Shown in pieces: positions 30,448-42,758 of a DNA stretch of 64,000 nucleotides; position 1 is the first letter of the stretch, and each line of letters starts with the position of its first letter. The DNA is from Ciona savignyi (lineage: Eukaryota; Chordata; Ascidiacea; Phlebobranchia; Cionidae): contig CH002684.1 in assembly GCA_000149265.1 (NCBI GenBank), positions 156,924 through 220,923 of the forward strand, in the 5' to 3' direction. The position numbers and the translations under genes are program-made. The notes beneath the pieces were generated by a model. That model worked only from the letters and a program-made list of their open reading frames with translations. It ran no database searches and was not told where the DNA came from.

Positions 30448-30727
30448 GTATGGTTACCCGAATATATTAAAAAGCGCACCAATACGATCGGCCACGCTCA
30501 CCATTCGGCCACGCTAAACATAAACAAGAAACTTCTGTTTATATATCTCCGGTCACAGTACATGCTGTATATGAATCAGTCGCATTAAACATTCGAGTAC
30601 ACGGCCGCACTTGACCCAATAATTGCAGTAGACAGGCAAGATAAATCGAAACCAAATACCCAATAATCACCTGTATAAGTCGGATACCGATGTCTGCTTC
30701 ACTATTTCGCATTGTTTTCCTTATCAT
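30448..30727. other. Palindrome spacer
   Basis: About 280 bp without an inverted partner. It contains diverged SINE-2 head pieces (cggccacgctcaccattcgg; on the minus strand ggccgtgtactcgaatgttt). No gene is supported here. Confidence 0.5.
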
Positions 30728-30756
30728 AACTCGGTATCTAGTCCCAATTACAACTT

Positions 30757-30906
30757 ATGAGGCGGCATAATCCAAAACAGGAAGTTATTTCCAAGGCGCT
30801 AGAACTCATTAAGCACTTCTCGTCTGAGGAGTTGCAAACGTTCATCTTAGGTTATGATTTCCCAATAACACATCGGTTAGAGGGATTGTTCAATCGGTCG
30901 TGTTAA
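30757..30906 (+). CDS. Mini-ORF family, copy 3 (49 aa)
   Basis: ATG to stop, 50 codons; begins MRRHNPKQEVISK and ends GLFNRSC. It is the palindrome partner of copy 2. An in-frame stop lies just upstream, so this ATG is the natural start unless an upstream exon is spliced in. Function unknown. Confidence 0.55.
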   Translation: MRRHNPKQEVISKALELIKHFSSEELQTFILGYDFPITHRLEGLFNRSC

Positions 30907-31383
30907 CCATTCGGCCACACATGCGGTATATGAAGAGGTTGGGCTAAACATTTAACCAAACGACCGTCATCGACCGAAACTATCAATGGCACATTAATCA
31001 AAAATGACTTAACAGCTCTAGAAGTGTTTACGCGAATATAAAAATTCCCCCACTATCAGTAGAGAGTAACTTTTCCATGTTATGTTATTAATTTTCGCTT
31101 ATATTTAGGATGAAGGGACATGTTTGTTTTCGTTATTTTTAATCATTTTTTTTAGATACGCAATTCTATAAAACTATAAAAATATAATTATCACCAATTC
31201 TTAATGACAAAAGTCAAAGAACTGATCATGTGATTTAATGTGTTTATTTTCTAAAAATTATGATCGATCTATTATAAATTGTTCGAGCATATAAACATCA
31301 AATAGTTACAAAAAATATGCTGCTACAAGCCCTTTGATATATTATGCTGATAGTTACTCGGTATCCAGTCCTAATCACAACTT

Positions 31384-31536
31384 ATGAGGCAGCAAATCCA
31401 AAAAGAGGAAGTTATTTCCAAGGCGCTAGAACTCATTAAGCACTTCTCGTCTGAGGAGTTGCAAACGTTCATCTTAGGTTATGATTTCCCAATAACACTT
31501 CGGTTGGAGGGATTGTTTGTCGTTTTGAAATTCTAA
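31384..31536 (+). CDS. Mini-ORF family, copy 4 (50 aa)
   Basis: ATG to stop, 51 codons; begins MRQQIQKEEVISK and ends LFVVLKF. It is the palindrome partner of copy 1, from which it differs near the N-terminus by a compensated pair of single-base indels that restores frame. An in-frame stop (taa, 31372) lies four codons upstream. It ends 116 bp before the right Tyr-rich peptide start. Confidence 0.55.
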   Translation: MRQQIQKEEVISKALELIKHFSSEELQTFILGYDFPITLRLEGLFVVLKF

Positions 31537-31601
31537 CTCCTAAGGAAGAATTAAGTTGGTTTATCTTTGTTGGTAAGGAAGTATTTGTGATGGGGAAAAA
31601 G

Positions 31602-31608
31602 TATATAA
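31602..31608 (+). promoter_or_regulatory. TATA-like box of the right Tyr-rich peptide gene
   Basis: tatataa, 45-51 bp upstream of the ATG at 31653; conserved at the mirrored position in the left arm. Confidence 0.55.
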
Positions 31609-31652
31609 CTTCGACATCTTTATAACGTTATCACAGTTTCATTATTACCAAG

Positions 31653-32976
31653 ATGGATCGAAAACTTCTACTCGTTCTTGCTGTTCTCATGCTTTTTGCC
31701 GGTAAAGGGGAGGGTTACGGGTATTACCATCGATATTACTACGATAGATATTACTACGACAAAAAAGGGTAAGTCGATTTAGTTTTTTTTTATCGCACAT
31801 TGTTAAGATCTAATTGCTATTCATGACAGAGACAGAGCTCCGATGAAAGCCGAAAATATGGGTGAGTGAAACTTATTAATTCTGAAGGACCACACATACC
31901 AGTGTAAAATAGTTAGGTTGTTTTATTTAATAATAACCTGATTGTATTATAGGTATTGTTGTATTCTAGTTTTGGATGTACTTTGTAGTGAATCGTAGTG
32001 AAAAATATTAAAGCGAAACACGTCAGGGTATTTAGCACGAAATGCACGCAGAAGAAATGTTACATACCCAAAGTAAATGGATTATTTACACACCATGGCG
32101 GGGGCAGGAGTTGCTGTTTGATTAACAGGGGAACGAAAATAACTGAGTCCCGGCCCCGGTGGTCTAGCGGTTAAGTGCGTCGCCTTTCAATCGAAAGGTT
32201 GCATGTGCGAAACTGGTCGCTAGCTAGTCGGTTGTGTCCTTAGGCAAGGCACTTTACGGACATTGCCTAAACCCAGCGCGGTTTAATGGGTTCTACCAAA
32301 TTGAAGGAACGTGTCTATCATATACAACACACTGCAATAGCTCCGGTAACCCGACGGTGGGCGCGAGGTGATCTGACGATTGCCCGTGTGATAACCCCCT
32401 AGGTTTTCCCATTCACGGGGATAAACATGAATATCCTATCCTATCCTATCCTAACTGTCTAGAAACCTGCACGTATTACTACAGGGATAGGAATTAACGC
32501 ATATCTACAACATTTAATGAATACGTTCAGTGCAATAATCGAGAATCTTATTAATATAGATTTGGGTTAATTCTGATAAACATATACCATACTTTTACTC
32601 AACGGTTCTAAAAGTACCTCAATACAATAAACCGCAGTGTCACTGCCTGTCTGTGGTATGTAATATTTAAGAGTGCTGTTATTTATAAGATAAGTATGCG
32701 AAATCCGCCATGCATTTTATTTTATCACTCGTGCAACAGTGTTAAAATAAAATATTTTATACCAGCTAGGCACGTTATATGTTCTACAAACTTGGTATTT
32801 TGGTCACGCTAAAGAAGGCGTATATGGATACTTCTTACCCCTTTCCTATGAGTACCACGCTATAACCTTTTTTTATAAGTTAAACTATCCAACTAAATAT
32901 TCATTTTTATTTAGATCAATTTGACTTTGATGAATTCATAGAGATGGCAAAGGACCACTACTATTACTCACATTAG
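31653..32976 (+). CDS. Small secreted Tyr-rich peptide, right-arm copy (3 exons, 69 aa)
   Basis: Exons 31653-31768, 31830-31861 and 32915-32976, with the same phases as the left copy. Signal peptide residues 1-21, then YGYYHRYYYDRYYYDKK, a short PMK-containing linker, and an acidic tail ending DHYYYSH. Over the 210 coding bases the two copies differ at one base, while the introns carry many substitutions and indels, so the coding sequence is under constraint or was recently converted. Intron 2 contains a full SINE-1 absent from the left arm. Family not recognised. Confidence 0.86.
32146..32451 (+). mobile_element. Full-length SINE-1 unique to the right palindrome arm
   Basis: The tRNA-like head ggtggtctagcggttaagtg and cctttcaatcgaaaggttgc is followed by the whole body and a (tatcc)n tail. 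Target duplications taactg flank it at 32140-32145 and 32452-32457. The mirrored left-arm site is empty, so it inserted after the duplication. Confidence 0.9.
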
Positions 32977-33024
32977 TGGACATTCTGCCAACGAAAGTTT
33001 GGAAAAACGCAATAATTGCAACAG

Positions 33025-33047
33025 AATAAAAATTGCAACAGAATAAA
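33025..33047 (+). terminator. Poly(A) signals of the right Tyr-rich peptide gene
   Basis: Two aataaa hexamers, 49 and 66 bp after the stop codon. Confidence 0.6.
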
Positions 33048-33854
33048 AAAACTGCATAACTTTTGTGGTGTTTTTTTCTTTTTCTCCACTCTACAATATT
33101 AAATAAAATTTGCAAATATTTTAAAAGAAGCAGGAAAGCGAGACATCAAAATAAACGTCAAAAAATGTCGCTTATAAACCTAATATTTAAAAAATATAAT
33201 TCTCGAAATATTTAAGTCAATGTTAGGAAGTTTAAATAGAAGGGATAAAACAAAACATAGAGAGATGCGGGTTTTAAGGTTAAATTGAAAAAAACTAGAG
33301 AGCGTCAACCACGGATCAACCACCACCATTTATAATACAATTTGACTGTGCCATAGGTAAATATATATATACATATACTAGCAAGCAGGTTTCCTAACCA
33401 CGAGAACACATATTAACTAACAAGTCTATTAAGTCATTAGTTTTTTTTGTGCAGATCAGTAGTGGGGGCCATGACGCTGTTTTAGTGTGCCACAGCAGAG
33501 CTTGGCATACAGCGATAACAGAAATTATTTCATTATAAACATTGAACACATAAGAGTCTGTAACAACTTGCTATTATAACGATGAAGCGTTGGGCTTTAT
33601 CGAGAGGGTTTTCGTCTAGCGATTGTTACGTATTAGTGCATTTATAATTGCTGGTACGTATTTTATCTTGGGGGATTTCCTGAGGTTAACTGTGGTATTT
33701 TATTTGTAGCTTTGTTTTTCTGATGAATGTTAGACAACTTTAAGGTAAATATTATTTTCCATGTGAAGATACCGGCAATACCCCAAATATTTCGAAAATA
33801 TTCCTCTATTTTACATTTTCCCGATATCGGGAATTCCCTCCGGCTATTAAATTA

Positions 33855-36060
33855 AATGTCACCCACGCATATAGGTGCAGCCGTGTCGTCGCTTGCTGTG
33901 CGAGTTTTTGTTTAAGGAATCCAGCAGACAGATTAGGAGAGCAGTTTGACAATAACGTATGAAAACAGTTTCTATACGTCGATGATTCCTAAACGGCTGT
34001 ACGCACCGAAGAAGTCATCCGACTCATGAAACAACTACGTATATTGTTGCGGAAAGGTGGATTTTTTTGACGAAGTGGATCTCCAACAACTAGCGAGTAC
34101 TGGAAGAGATACCGGAAACCAAGCGTGCTGCCTCGGTTATGGACATAGACTTTGACAATCCAGTAAAGGAAAAGAGTATTTGATTTGGGAATGGAAGTTC
34201 TTAAGGACTATAGCTTGGATTTAGAATAGACAACGGCGTAGTGGAACATAACATAACGCGACGAGTTATTTTATCTGCGATCAATTCCTTGTCCGCCCCC
34301 GTGTTTCTTTGTCCCCGTCGAGTTTTTTTTAATTTTTTTGCCAAGATTTTTACATTTTTCTGTCAAGATTTTTACAACAAGAAAACGTGAGAAAAAACCT
34401 TGGGTAGAATCAAGAAATTCCATAAGATTGCGCGGGATTAATGTCAATTGGTTTAAACAGTTACTAGAATCACATTGGCTCGCGATGTTTTAAACCGAAA
34501 GACATTGGAGTTATTGTTAAATCCCAAATACACCATTTTTTCAGATGCATCGATCAATGGATACGGAGCAGTGTCGTATCTACGCTTAGTGGGCGATACT
34601 GGAAAAGTACACTGTTCGGTTATGTGTGGAAAAGCCAGAGTCACATAAACCAAAACGGAAATTATACCACGACTGGAGGTTGTTGCTGCGGTTTTATAGG
34701 TCAAAGCCAATAAATGGTTAAAGGGAGTTGAAAATGCCGAAGTGTGAGCTCATATTCGGGCAGACTCGTGTGCTGTAAGACAAAGTATCAACAACCAAAG
34801 CAAGAAATTAAAGAATTTTGTAACTAACAGGTTAGCTAAAATATACATCGACGGAAAAAGCCGTCGCAATGACGCCATGTGGGGACGAAATGTAGTCCTA
34901 CCGACCAGGCGTCTAGAGGTACTTCGTTGTCCAAGTTATTGAAGTCAAGCTAGTGGGTAGGTGGCCCCAATTATTTATGGCAATGTAGAATTCCAGAAGA
35001 ATTTCTACCGGCGAAAAGGAAGCGAAAAGCAGTCAAAGTGTTGGCGCAACCAAACACGATAAACCGTCAGATGCAGCGACATCTCTAGATAGATTGAAGG
35101 TAGCCATAGCGTGGCTGCTGTGATATAATAGTTTCCTACGTTAAAACGACACTACTATACAAAAGGTCATCTAACCGTCGAGGAATTAGCCATTGCTGAG
35201 TTAGAAGCAGTAAAGTATGTGCAACGTCAAGCTTTTGCGCCAATCGTCGATATTCTAAACGATGGGGAAAAGAGCAGACAACCTGATATCGATGCAAAAT
35301 GAAGAAACTCGCGTACGCAAAGTGCATGGATAAACTAAACCCGAAGTTAGTGGACGGAGTTTTAAAGGTTGGAAAATGCGCCGATTGCTTATTAAGCTAA
35401 ACATCCTGTTACACTGCCCTCTGATGATCATTTTACAAAGTTGCTAATAGTTCATCATCACGAAAAGATTGCTCATTCTAGTCTCGCACATACATGCTTG
35501 TCTCTAAATGACGTATAACCAATTATTGGATGTCTATACACGGCACGGTGTGACGAGTGGTACCTTAATCATGGTATTTGAATGAGTGTTTTGGTGAGTA
35601 AAAATGGCGGTGATTCCCCAATGTTTGTTCGGTTGAAAGCAAAAAAGTTCCTGATGTACAGATGAGGGTAATCAGCTCAAAAACTATAAATGAAAATGTG
35701 TAGGGTTTTTAGTTGGGTTGCAGATCCGAACTTCGATTTTAAATACTTTAGTGAAAAAATCTACCACTTTCTTTGTCAAGATTATGAGTGACAGTCTTTT
35801 TGTAAGGTCATTTTGCATATGAGAAATTAGGAAAGAAGCAAAGTCAAAATGTATTGATTGTTATTTACGTGCCTGTTAATGCGAGCGTTTCACATTGAAA
35901 TCGCGACAGACATGTCAACCGACGCATTTATTAATGCGTATCAATGATTCATTGGACGTCGAGGCAAGCCAGTGGAGATATAAGAAAACGGAACGAACTT
36001 TGTTGGAGCTGAGCGAGAGTTACGCGAATCCAAAGTTCAACTCGTTCTTTCGTAACAAGC
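33855..36060 (+). mobile_element. Fossil BEL/Pao-like LTR retroelement fragment (RT end, RNase H, integrase region)
   Basis: Short stretches in several plus-strand frames resemble, in order, the end of a Pao-type reverse transcriptase, RNase H and the integrase region. It is old and broken, with many breaks, and has no functional frame. Its left part lies in the right palindrome arm and has a partner at 26998-27425, so it was present before the inverted duplication or was caught in it. Confidence 0.65.
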
Positions 36061-36094
36061 CATAAAGTAGACATTCAACCCACCCACTGTCAGT

Positions 36095-39000
36095 GTTGCG
36101 GCCGTACTCTTCCCAAGTACGAGCCTTGCCTTAACCCACACGACGTAAATGGAGGACCTTAATCAAACCTATCCGTGGGCAAATCTGTCATTTTCTGATG
36201 GAGTAGCGTTCCCCGCAACTTTAGACATTTCACACACTTGAAGATATAGCTTAAACCTTTGATAAACCTGAAATAATCCAAAAGCGTTGTTGTCTTATAC
36301 AATTAAGTGTAGTGGTCCAATCCATGTGTTCCACTCGTTCGTGGCAATGTCGAATAATCAGCTTCGCAACGTGGGTTTCTTTACGTACAATTGCTGGAAA
36401 CCGGGTTTACATACTTAGGGGACTAAACCTTAGTGACCACCAACGCGTAACACTTCTTTATCGTCCATAAAGGGATTCAACCGATATAATTGGCTATCTC
36501 GCGTTAGTGGTTTTGTTCCGCGTTGTTGGTGTACTGATGGAAGAGTATGCCGACTTAAAATAGTAGTTTCAGCTTCTATCGACAACCCGCATTTGATCAA
36601 AGTGGAATCTTCCTTTTTCTGTAATCTCCTACAAATTAATCAGCAGTAAGCTACTGCACGTTTAGCTCTATACCAATTGGATAAATGGAAAATCCTTTTG
36701 AAGTCAATATGCAACCATGTTGTTACACAAGATCCAGTGGTAAACACCGCTGTGCGTTTCATACCTGCTTCCACTTCTTTTTGAACATATTCATTCTGTA
36801 GCAGCTTGCTGGTGTCTCTATCTTCGACAACCATAAAAACTCCGGTCGTCGTAACCAAGCGCATTCTGTGGTTAAACTTTTTGCGTTCATGCCGCGACTG
36901 GCATGATCACTTGGATCTGATTTGGAACTAACGTGGAACCACTGGGATGACTTTGTGCGATCTTTAAATTGTTGGATTCGTTTAGCCCGGATCTAAATCT
37001 CCGTTTTTCACCGTAGGAATCGAAGTAGATCTCGATGGGATTCCGTCACTCGAAATTGGTGGTACATATACCTTCGATGTCCGCTATTATTGCCACATTT
37101 TTCTTTCTAAAGCGACAGAGGATGCCCACCATACCATTAAGCAAGTCTGGTCCTTGCAATAAAAAATGGTTCATGCACTCCAAGATACTGCGCAGAGCAA
37201 TCAAAAACCACTCTTATTTTTTCTGGTTTGTGAGGGTGGTAAACTCCAGTATGTGGAATATAGTTAATGCGGTTATCACTTGCCCGCTGACAAGTAAGTC
37301 GTCAATTTGTTTATAAAATTTACGTAGTCCTGTTTATAGTGGTCATTCTTATGTAATCGCCTGCGTAGTTGCTCCAGCCTTGTTTTAGCTACTGCACGAT
37401 TGTTGGGAATCTTAGCGTTTTCAGATTTTAAGGGTAGTGGCATTTCGTAATGACCGTCATCACATTGTCGTATGTTATCACGAATAATCTCCATAAACCG
37501 TTTGTCCTCTACAGAAAGTTTCTAGTGATTTTCGTTCTTCATTTCAACGAAATCAAGCTGCATCCATTGGTAGCTAATTTGGACTTATTAATTCTTTCGA
37601 TCTGTGATCGAAACTCAATCTCGTACTTTGCATCGTAGCTTCAACATTTCGATGCGACTATCTTGTGTAGTCCTCTCGTTAGCTTTGAATACCGCACCAA
37701 TTATGTCCCAACCAAGAATTGATTGTTGAGCGTACGGTTCCTTATCACGTCCAGCAATTATATCTAGTGGCCTACCAAGCAAAACACTCACGGGTCCTAC
37801 GTTGGATTTGTACGAGTGTTTCCATCCCGAAGCATATTCGGAAGGGGGAATCTGATGACGACTTGCTGGAATCTCTGCGACCGTAAATACAGGTGGGAGC
37901 AAGATCGACGTGGACCTGTCTTAGCTTAGAATCTTAATATGTCGAACTCTCTCGCTCGCCGTAATGCAATTTCGTTGTGCCATTGTCGACAGATTGATGT
38001 TTGTTTGAGCACCGATGACCCCTAAATGTTCCTTTAAGTCTTGTGCTATGAAAGAATTATTCGATTGTGGATCTAATATGCAATACAGCAACACTTCGCT
38101 TTGGGGTTGATTACATTTACGAATCCAAACCGGCAAAAATAATTGAGCTGTCACTTACTTCAGTTGCTTGGTTGTTGGTGCACCTGCACTCGGCCTTCTC
38201 AGTTTTGTTCCAATAAATACGCATGTAATTAAGGGGAGTCTTATGGCAGACATTGGATTTAACTCTAGACCAGCAGCACTGCCGAGAAGAATGATCTCGA
38301 CTGGAGCCACAACTGTAGCAAAAGCCCCGATCGTTTAAGAAAGTCACGACGTTCGCGTTTGGAAATCTCCATAAATTTCTCACAGTCATCGATATGATGG
38401 GGTTGCTCACAGTAAAAGCATGACAGCGACGTCATTTTGATTAATTTGTGGAACATCGTACTTGACCATTTGTGTATTGAATGACATTTGTTGTGATCGC
38501 TCATGTCTTCGAACATTGTTAAGCTCTGGTATGTTCTCTATTTCCGCCTGTTGGTTAATGAAAGAAGCTAATACCTTAAACGGTGGATGTTGGTTGTTGT
38601 GATCAGCTTTCTATTGGACTACAACTTCTTGCCACTTCGAATTTACAAATTGTGGAAGTTGTGGCGATAATTTTTGCTTTTATATGAGAAGTCCAGTATG
38701 TCTAGAGACTTTATGTTTTGTTTTGCCACCACTATTTGGTTCAAATAGTCAGAGTAACGACGAAAGGAAGATGGGTCACTGAGAAGTATTTTTAGCCATA
38801 AGTACAGCTTGTCCAAGAATGCCTTTCCTACCACACTTTTGTTGCCATGCCGAGCTTTTAATTGGCTTCTTGCCATTTGATAGGCTTGTTTCGTCTATAG
38901 GACCAAGAAGCCTTCGACCATTGATTTTGTTTTACAGATAAGTATTGGTTAAGCAAATTTAGTTTTTGAACTGTGCATGCTGATGTTTCAACCATTGCGT

Positions 39001-39960
39001 CAAACGCAATTTCCCATGATAAAAAAGACAATACGTTGCCATCAAAGACGTTTAATTTTACAGTTGGTAAATGATACATAGAAACAGGGTTGGCACGTCT
39101 CACCTGAACATTCGATGCAGTGTCGTGGTTGATGTAATGATCTTCACCATATCTTGATTGCCCAGAGCCACCAATATCATGATCATTTATACCGAAAAAA
39201 TTCTGTTTGATTTCGGCGTCTAGGCCAGCAGATGATCTGGCAGTCTTTGAACTTGACTTTATCGATATGCGCTCTGCTCGAAGTTGCTCCATTGCCACTC
39301 TCGCATTTTTGTGATTTCTCTTATTCAATTTTGTCTGGATTCGATATTCTGGCTTCGATTTGTCGCCTATTGTCATGGGCTTCAAATTTCTCAGTCGCAG
39401 TTAACGTTTCGATTACTTCGTCATACAAAGTCATGTAGTCGCCTTCCAACTTGGCAAGACTTAAAAATACGGTCTGGATTTCTGTAATGCCACCTGATAT
39501 TACTATTGATCTTTTGAGTTTAGACGCGCCTTTGTTCACCGTGGCTTGCAAAGTTCTCAAACGCAGATTGATGTCAACGCTTGTCGAGTGTTCCGTACCG
39601 CCAGGAATTTCTTCCGTTTTGTAGTCCATTTGGACAGTGTACGGACCTGCGGTTTGACTCGACTTCGGCCTTCTAATAGTAACGTTACTCAGTTCCAGTT
39701 GTAATAATTTGTCACTCAGTTTAGAGCCAGGTTCACTCATCCTTCTGCTTCCAATTCCCTGGATTTCTCTCAATCAGCGCCGACGTTTCCACGCTCTATT
39801 GTAATCTCCTTCGTCCTGCCTTGGGTGTTGGCTAAGGTCTGTTTCGTTCGAATTTCAGTTGTTATTTGAAATTTCAGTTACTGTTAGAAGGCTGAATGAA
39901 ACTCTAAGTAACGGCCGTACTCTACCCAAGTACGAGCCTGGCCTTTTATAATCAGATACG
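36095..39960 (-). mobile_element. Fossil BEL/Pao-like LTR retroelement fragment (gag, protease, RT region)
   Basis: On the minus strand, from high to low coordinates: a gag-like region (about 39770-38860) with a CCHC-type zinc knuckle near 38400, a retroviral-type protease region (about 38150-37900), and Pao-type reverse transcriptase and connecting regions (about 37900-36640). A ~35-bp motif (ggccgtactct-cccaagtac) occurs at 36095-36130 and again at 39909-39945 near the outer end, and may be LTR-derived. Broken, with a dozen or more breaks; a fossil. Confidence 0.75.
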
Positions 39961-39989
39961 CGCAAGATGTAGTTTTCCGTATTGCGGTA

Positions 39990-40814
39990 ACTAAAAACAA
40001 AATAATAAAATTATTATCTAAAAGTACATCAATGAAACAAAATATACCCAAATCACACATACCTGAAATTTTCGGCCAAATATATATAATATAATTTTCC
40101 GTGCATTACAGAAAAACTCTTTTAACAATAGTACTGTTTCAATTAGACCACCACTTGGTACTCAGAAAAAAATAAAATTACCTAAGGTCTCAAAGATGCC
40201 ACGCAACACGCACTAAAACAGTATGTGACGTACAACTTAAACAAGAGAGCAAATAAAAACAAAAAGAAAAAACACGCGACCGTAACATTCAGTCATATGG
40301 GAGTATGGGAACGAATGATTCGATACATACAAATAGTAAACTCAATGATGTTGAAATCACGTCTTTTGGTGGTCACCGATGACGGCTTGCACACGCTATA
40401 ATGGTGGGAGTGGAGAATATCTAAAACCCATGACTCCTTACCCACATCAGCTCTGACCCGACGAATGAAGAACCGTTAACTCCGAACTATTTGGTACTAT
40501 AATAACGGCCCCTTATTATATGGGGCACCTGAATGATTTCGAGCATATATTGTTTCAGCCGTTGCAGATGGCAACAAGTGCATTTTCTTGCCGACGAGTT
40601 TTGGCGATGCTGGTCCCGCGAATATAACAGCAAAAATAGTTTCCATTTTCCTGGCGCTGCGCGTCTTCGCTGTAGCCGTGTGAGTTTCATGGAATTTAAT
40701 AAATGGGAATTTCACAGAAAAGGGTTAAGTATAGGTGTGGGATAGATATGCAGTGACAAATTTTGGGAACGTCAGGCGGCAAACTTATGCCAGGGCCAAG
40801 GCTATTATCGTTAT
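39990..40814. other. Stretch without a recognised gene
   Basis: It contains overlapping 66-72-codon frames on both strands at 40487-40745, the higher-GC part of the stretch. I found no family resemblance and no consistent splice sites. Confidence 0.35.
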
Positions 40815-40913
40815 ACAGACGACGTAGCTATTGCAGTGTGCTGTCTATGATTCATACGTTCCTTCAATTTGGTAGAACTCATTATTCCGCTGGATTCAGG
40901 CAATGTCCATATT
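40815..40913 (-). mobile_element. SINE-1 fragment
   Basis: It keeps the tattgcagtgtgctgtctat, caatttggtagaactcatta and ccgctggattcaggcaatgt blocks. Confidence 0.65.
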
Positions 40914-41870
40914 CATGCGAGCAGGCTCCCTAACCACAGTTTGTATTTTATACACCGAGTATGTAGTTTGTTTCTGAAGCATAAACGTATGTGTCCCTGA
41001 AGTACGTGTGTGCAAGAGGTGTATTCGAATGATTTTTAACCTCAGTACTGGGTCGCGCTTGCACACTTACACTCAAGGCTTAAATAACATCAAATTTAAT
41101 TAGTTAATTTTGATTTAAATTGTTTTGTTGAAATTTATTTTTATTAATGTAAGGTTTAACGGCCACGTTATTTTCCCCCCTAATTTGTAATGTGTCTATT
41201 CACTGACGTGTTTTAACTACTGTAGTTTTGCCGTTTTTTTCCTGTCTCCTTAATTTGAAATAATTATTCTATTCTTCTTTATTGTAACAAAAGCAAAAAC
41301 ATAAACTAAACTAAAAAAAGGTAACAATCCGATCTTGTTATTAATGTGCATTACACAATATACGTTATTGTCAGACATGTGCACGTCACGTCCATGTTAA
41401 TCAACATTTCAGAAAGTTTTAACAAGACTGCCGTAAAATTTTGTTTCGGCAAGTGTGAACGCATGAGTCCCATAGTTATTAAACCAAACTTCTTTTCAAT
41501 GATTTGCAAACATTTCATCACAAAAAAATAGCTTTTTGAGCGGAGCGCTTAAATTGCTGCTCCAATTGTAATGAGGTTTAGTGAAATGTAAGTACATCAG
41601 ACGATGATTTAACACTTTCTGGAATGTTGGATAACAGGGACCTGACGTGCACATATCTGACAATTACATATATTGTGTAATGAACATTGATAACAAGATC
41701 GGATTGTTACCTCAGGGACTCATTCGTTTCTGCTTGCAGAAAAAAACTACATATTCGGTGTATAAAATACAAACTGCTGTTATAGGGACCCTGCTCGCAT
41801 GAATATATGGCATACAAAATGTGTTTTACAAAGAGTGATGGTTAAACACGTGGTTGACGTTCTCTAGTTA
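40912..41870. mobile_element. Inverted-repeat family R element
   Basis: Long facing inverted repeats: tattcatgcgagcaggctcc... on the left, and its reverse complement ending ccctgctcgcatgaatatat near 41805 on the right. The right repeat continues to ggttgacgttctctag at about 41865. A ~320-bp segment (41000-41320, ending in an A-rich stretch) interrupts the left repeat and looks like a later insertion. No transposase frame was seen. Confidence 0.6.
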
Positions 41871-42004
41871 TACAATTAAAAATAAGACTAAAAACATCAA
41901 CCACAGGCGCAGTTCAGCTTATCAATTCTTTGAATTGTTACAAAAATTGTACAAGAGATTGAGAAGCGAGGATTATCAAGGCAATTATGACATTTTCTAA
42001 AACC

Positions 42005-42115
42005 AAGTGGAATAATGGGTTTTAGTAAAATGAAGAAACTTCTCAATCGTACCATACCGTGGGATCGAAGTAATCTGACGATTACCCATGTGATAACGAC
42101 CATTGTATTTTCCCA
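42005..42115 (+). mobile_element. Degenerate SINE-1 fragment
   Basis: It retains aataatgggttttagtaaaa and gtaatctgacgattacccat. A short minus-strand ORF here is a by-product. Confidence 0.5.
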
Positions 42116-42758
42116 GTCATATAGATATTCTTTCTAATGATCTTAACCCTTGTTACTTTTTTTGCACTAAGCTCTTTGTACTCTAAGTTAATTGATTTAC
42201 ATAATTTAAATTTTAAATAAGACTTTAAAAAAATTAATGAATTTACCAATTCGCCCTGCTTTAGTTGGAGCACGGACGAAGGAATGGGACGACAGGTACT
42301 TACTGGGATCAGTCCACTTGCTTTCAAGCGGATGACTTATAGTAATCCTAATTTTAACGGAAACAATCAAGATATCACTGACGCTTTGGAAGAGCGAAGT
42401 CTAGAACAAGTAATGGAGGTATAGCGGGGTTGTAACCCCTCCCCCCCAACATGTGACAAGAACCAACAATATTGTACACAGGTCGGAGGATTGTACATCA
42501 GCGATTACAGCGAAATCTATCGTAAAGTGAATCGTTTCAATGGTCTCCGAAGCTGTTGGATTGTTCTACGTGAACAAAGCAATTTCGTCCCAATTGCAAT
42601 TCAGTTGGTTCCTGGTTGTAGCGATTATTTGCGCTCAAGCTAACGAACACGAGGTATATTTACTCACCAACGCGGACTTACGCCTTATGTACACGTTAGT
42701 GAATTTGGGGTTGCCTTGAAAATAATTGTGTTCTTACGATAATATATTCGTGTTTATT

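Larger units (their letters stand above)
26998..34533. repeat. Large imperfect palindrome with ~280-bp spacer
   Basis: The left arm (about 26998-30447) and right arm (about 30728-34533) are reverse complements. Paired points: start codons 29519/31653, TATA-like boxes 29570/31602, stop codons 28529/32976, mini-ORF starts 29788/31384 and 30420/30757. The first, second and fourth pairs sum to 61172 or 61177, placing the centre near 30588. Arms differ by scattered substitutions and indels, a SINE-1 unique to each arm, and ~215 bp of retroelement sequence present only in the right arm (about 33860-34075). The exons are far more conserved than the introns. Confidence 0.92.

Noticed and set aside
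42541-42654. Signal-peptide-like reading MVSEAVGLFYVNK...FLVVAIICAQA
   Set aside because: It is an out-of-frame reading of the lipoxygenase relic segment; the lipoxygenase frame matches a known family.
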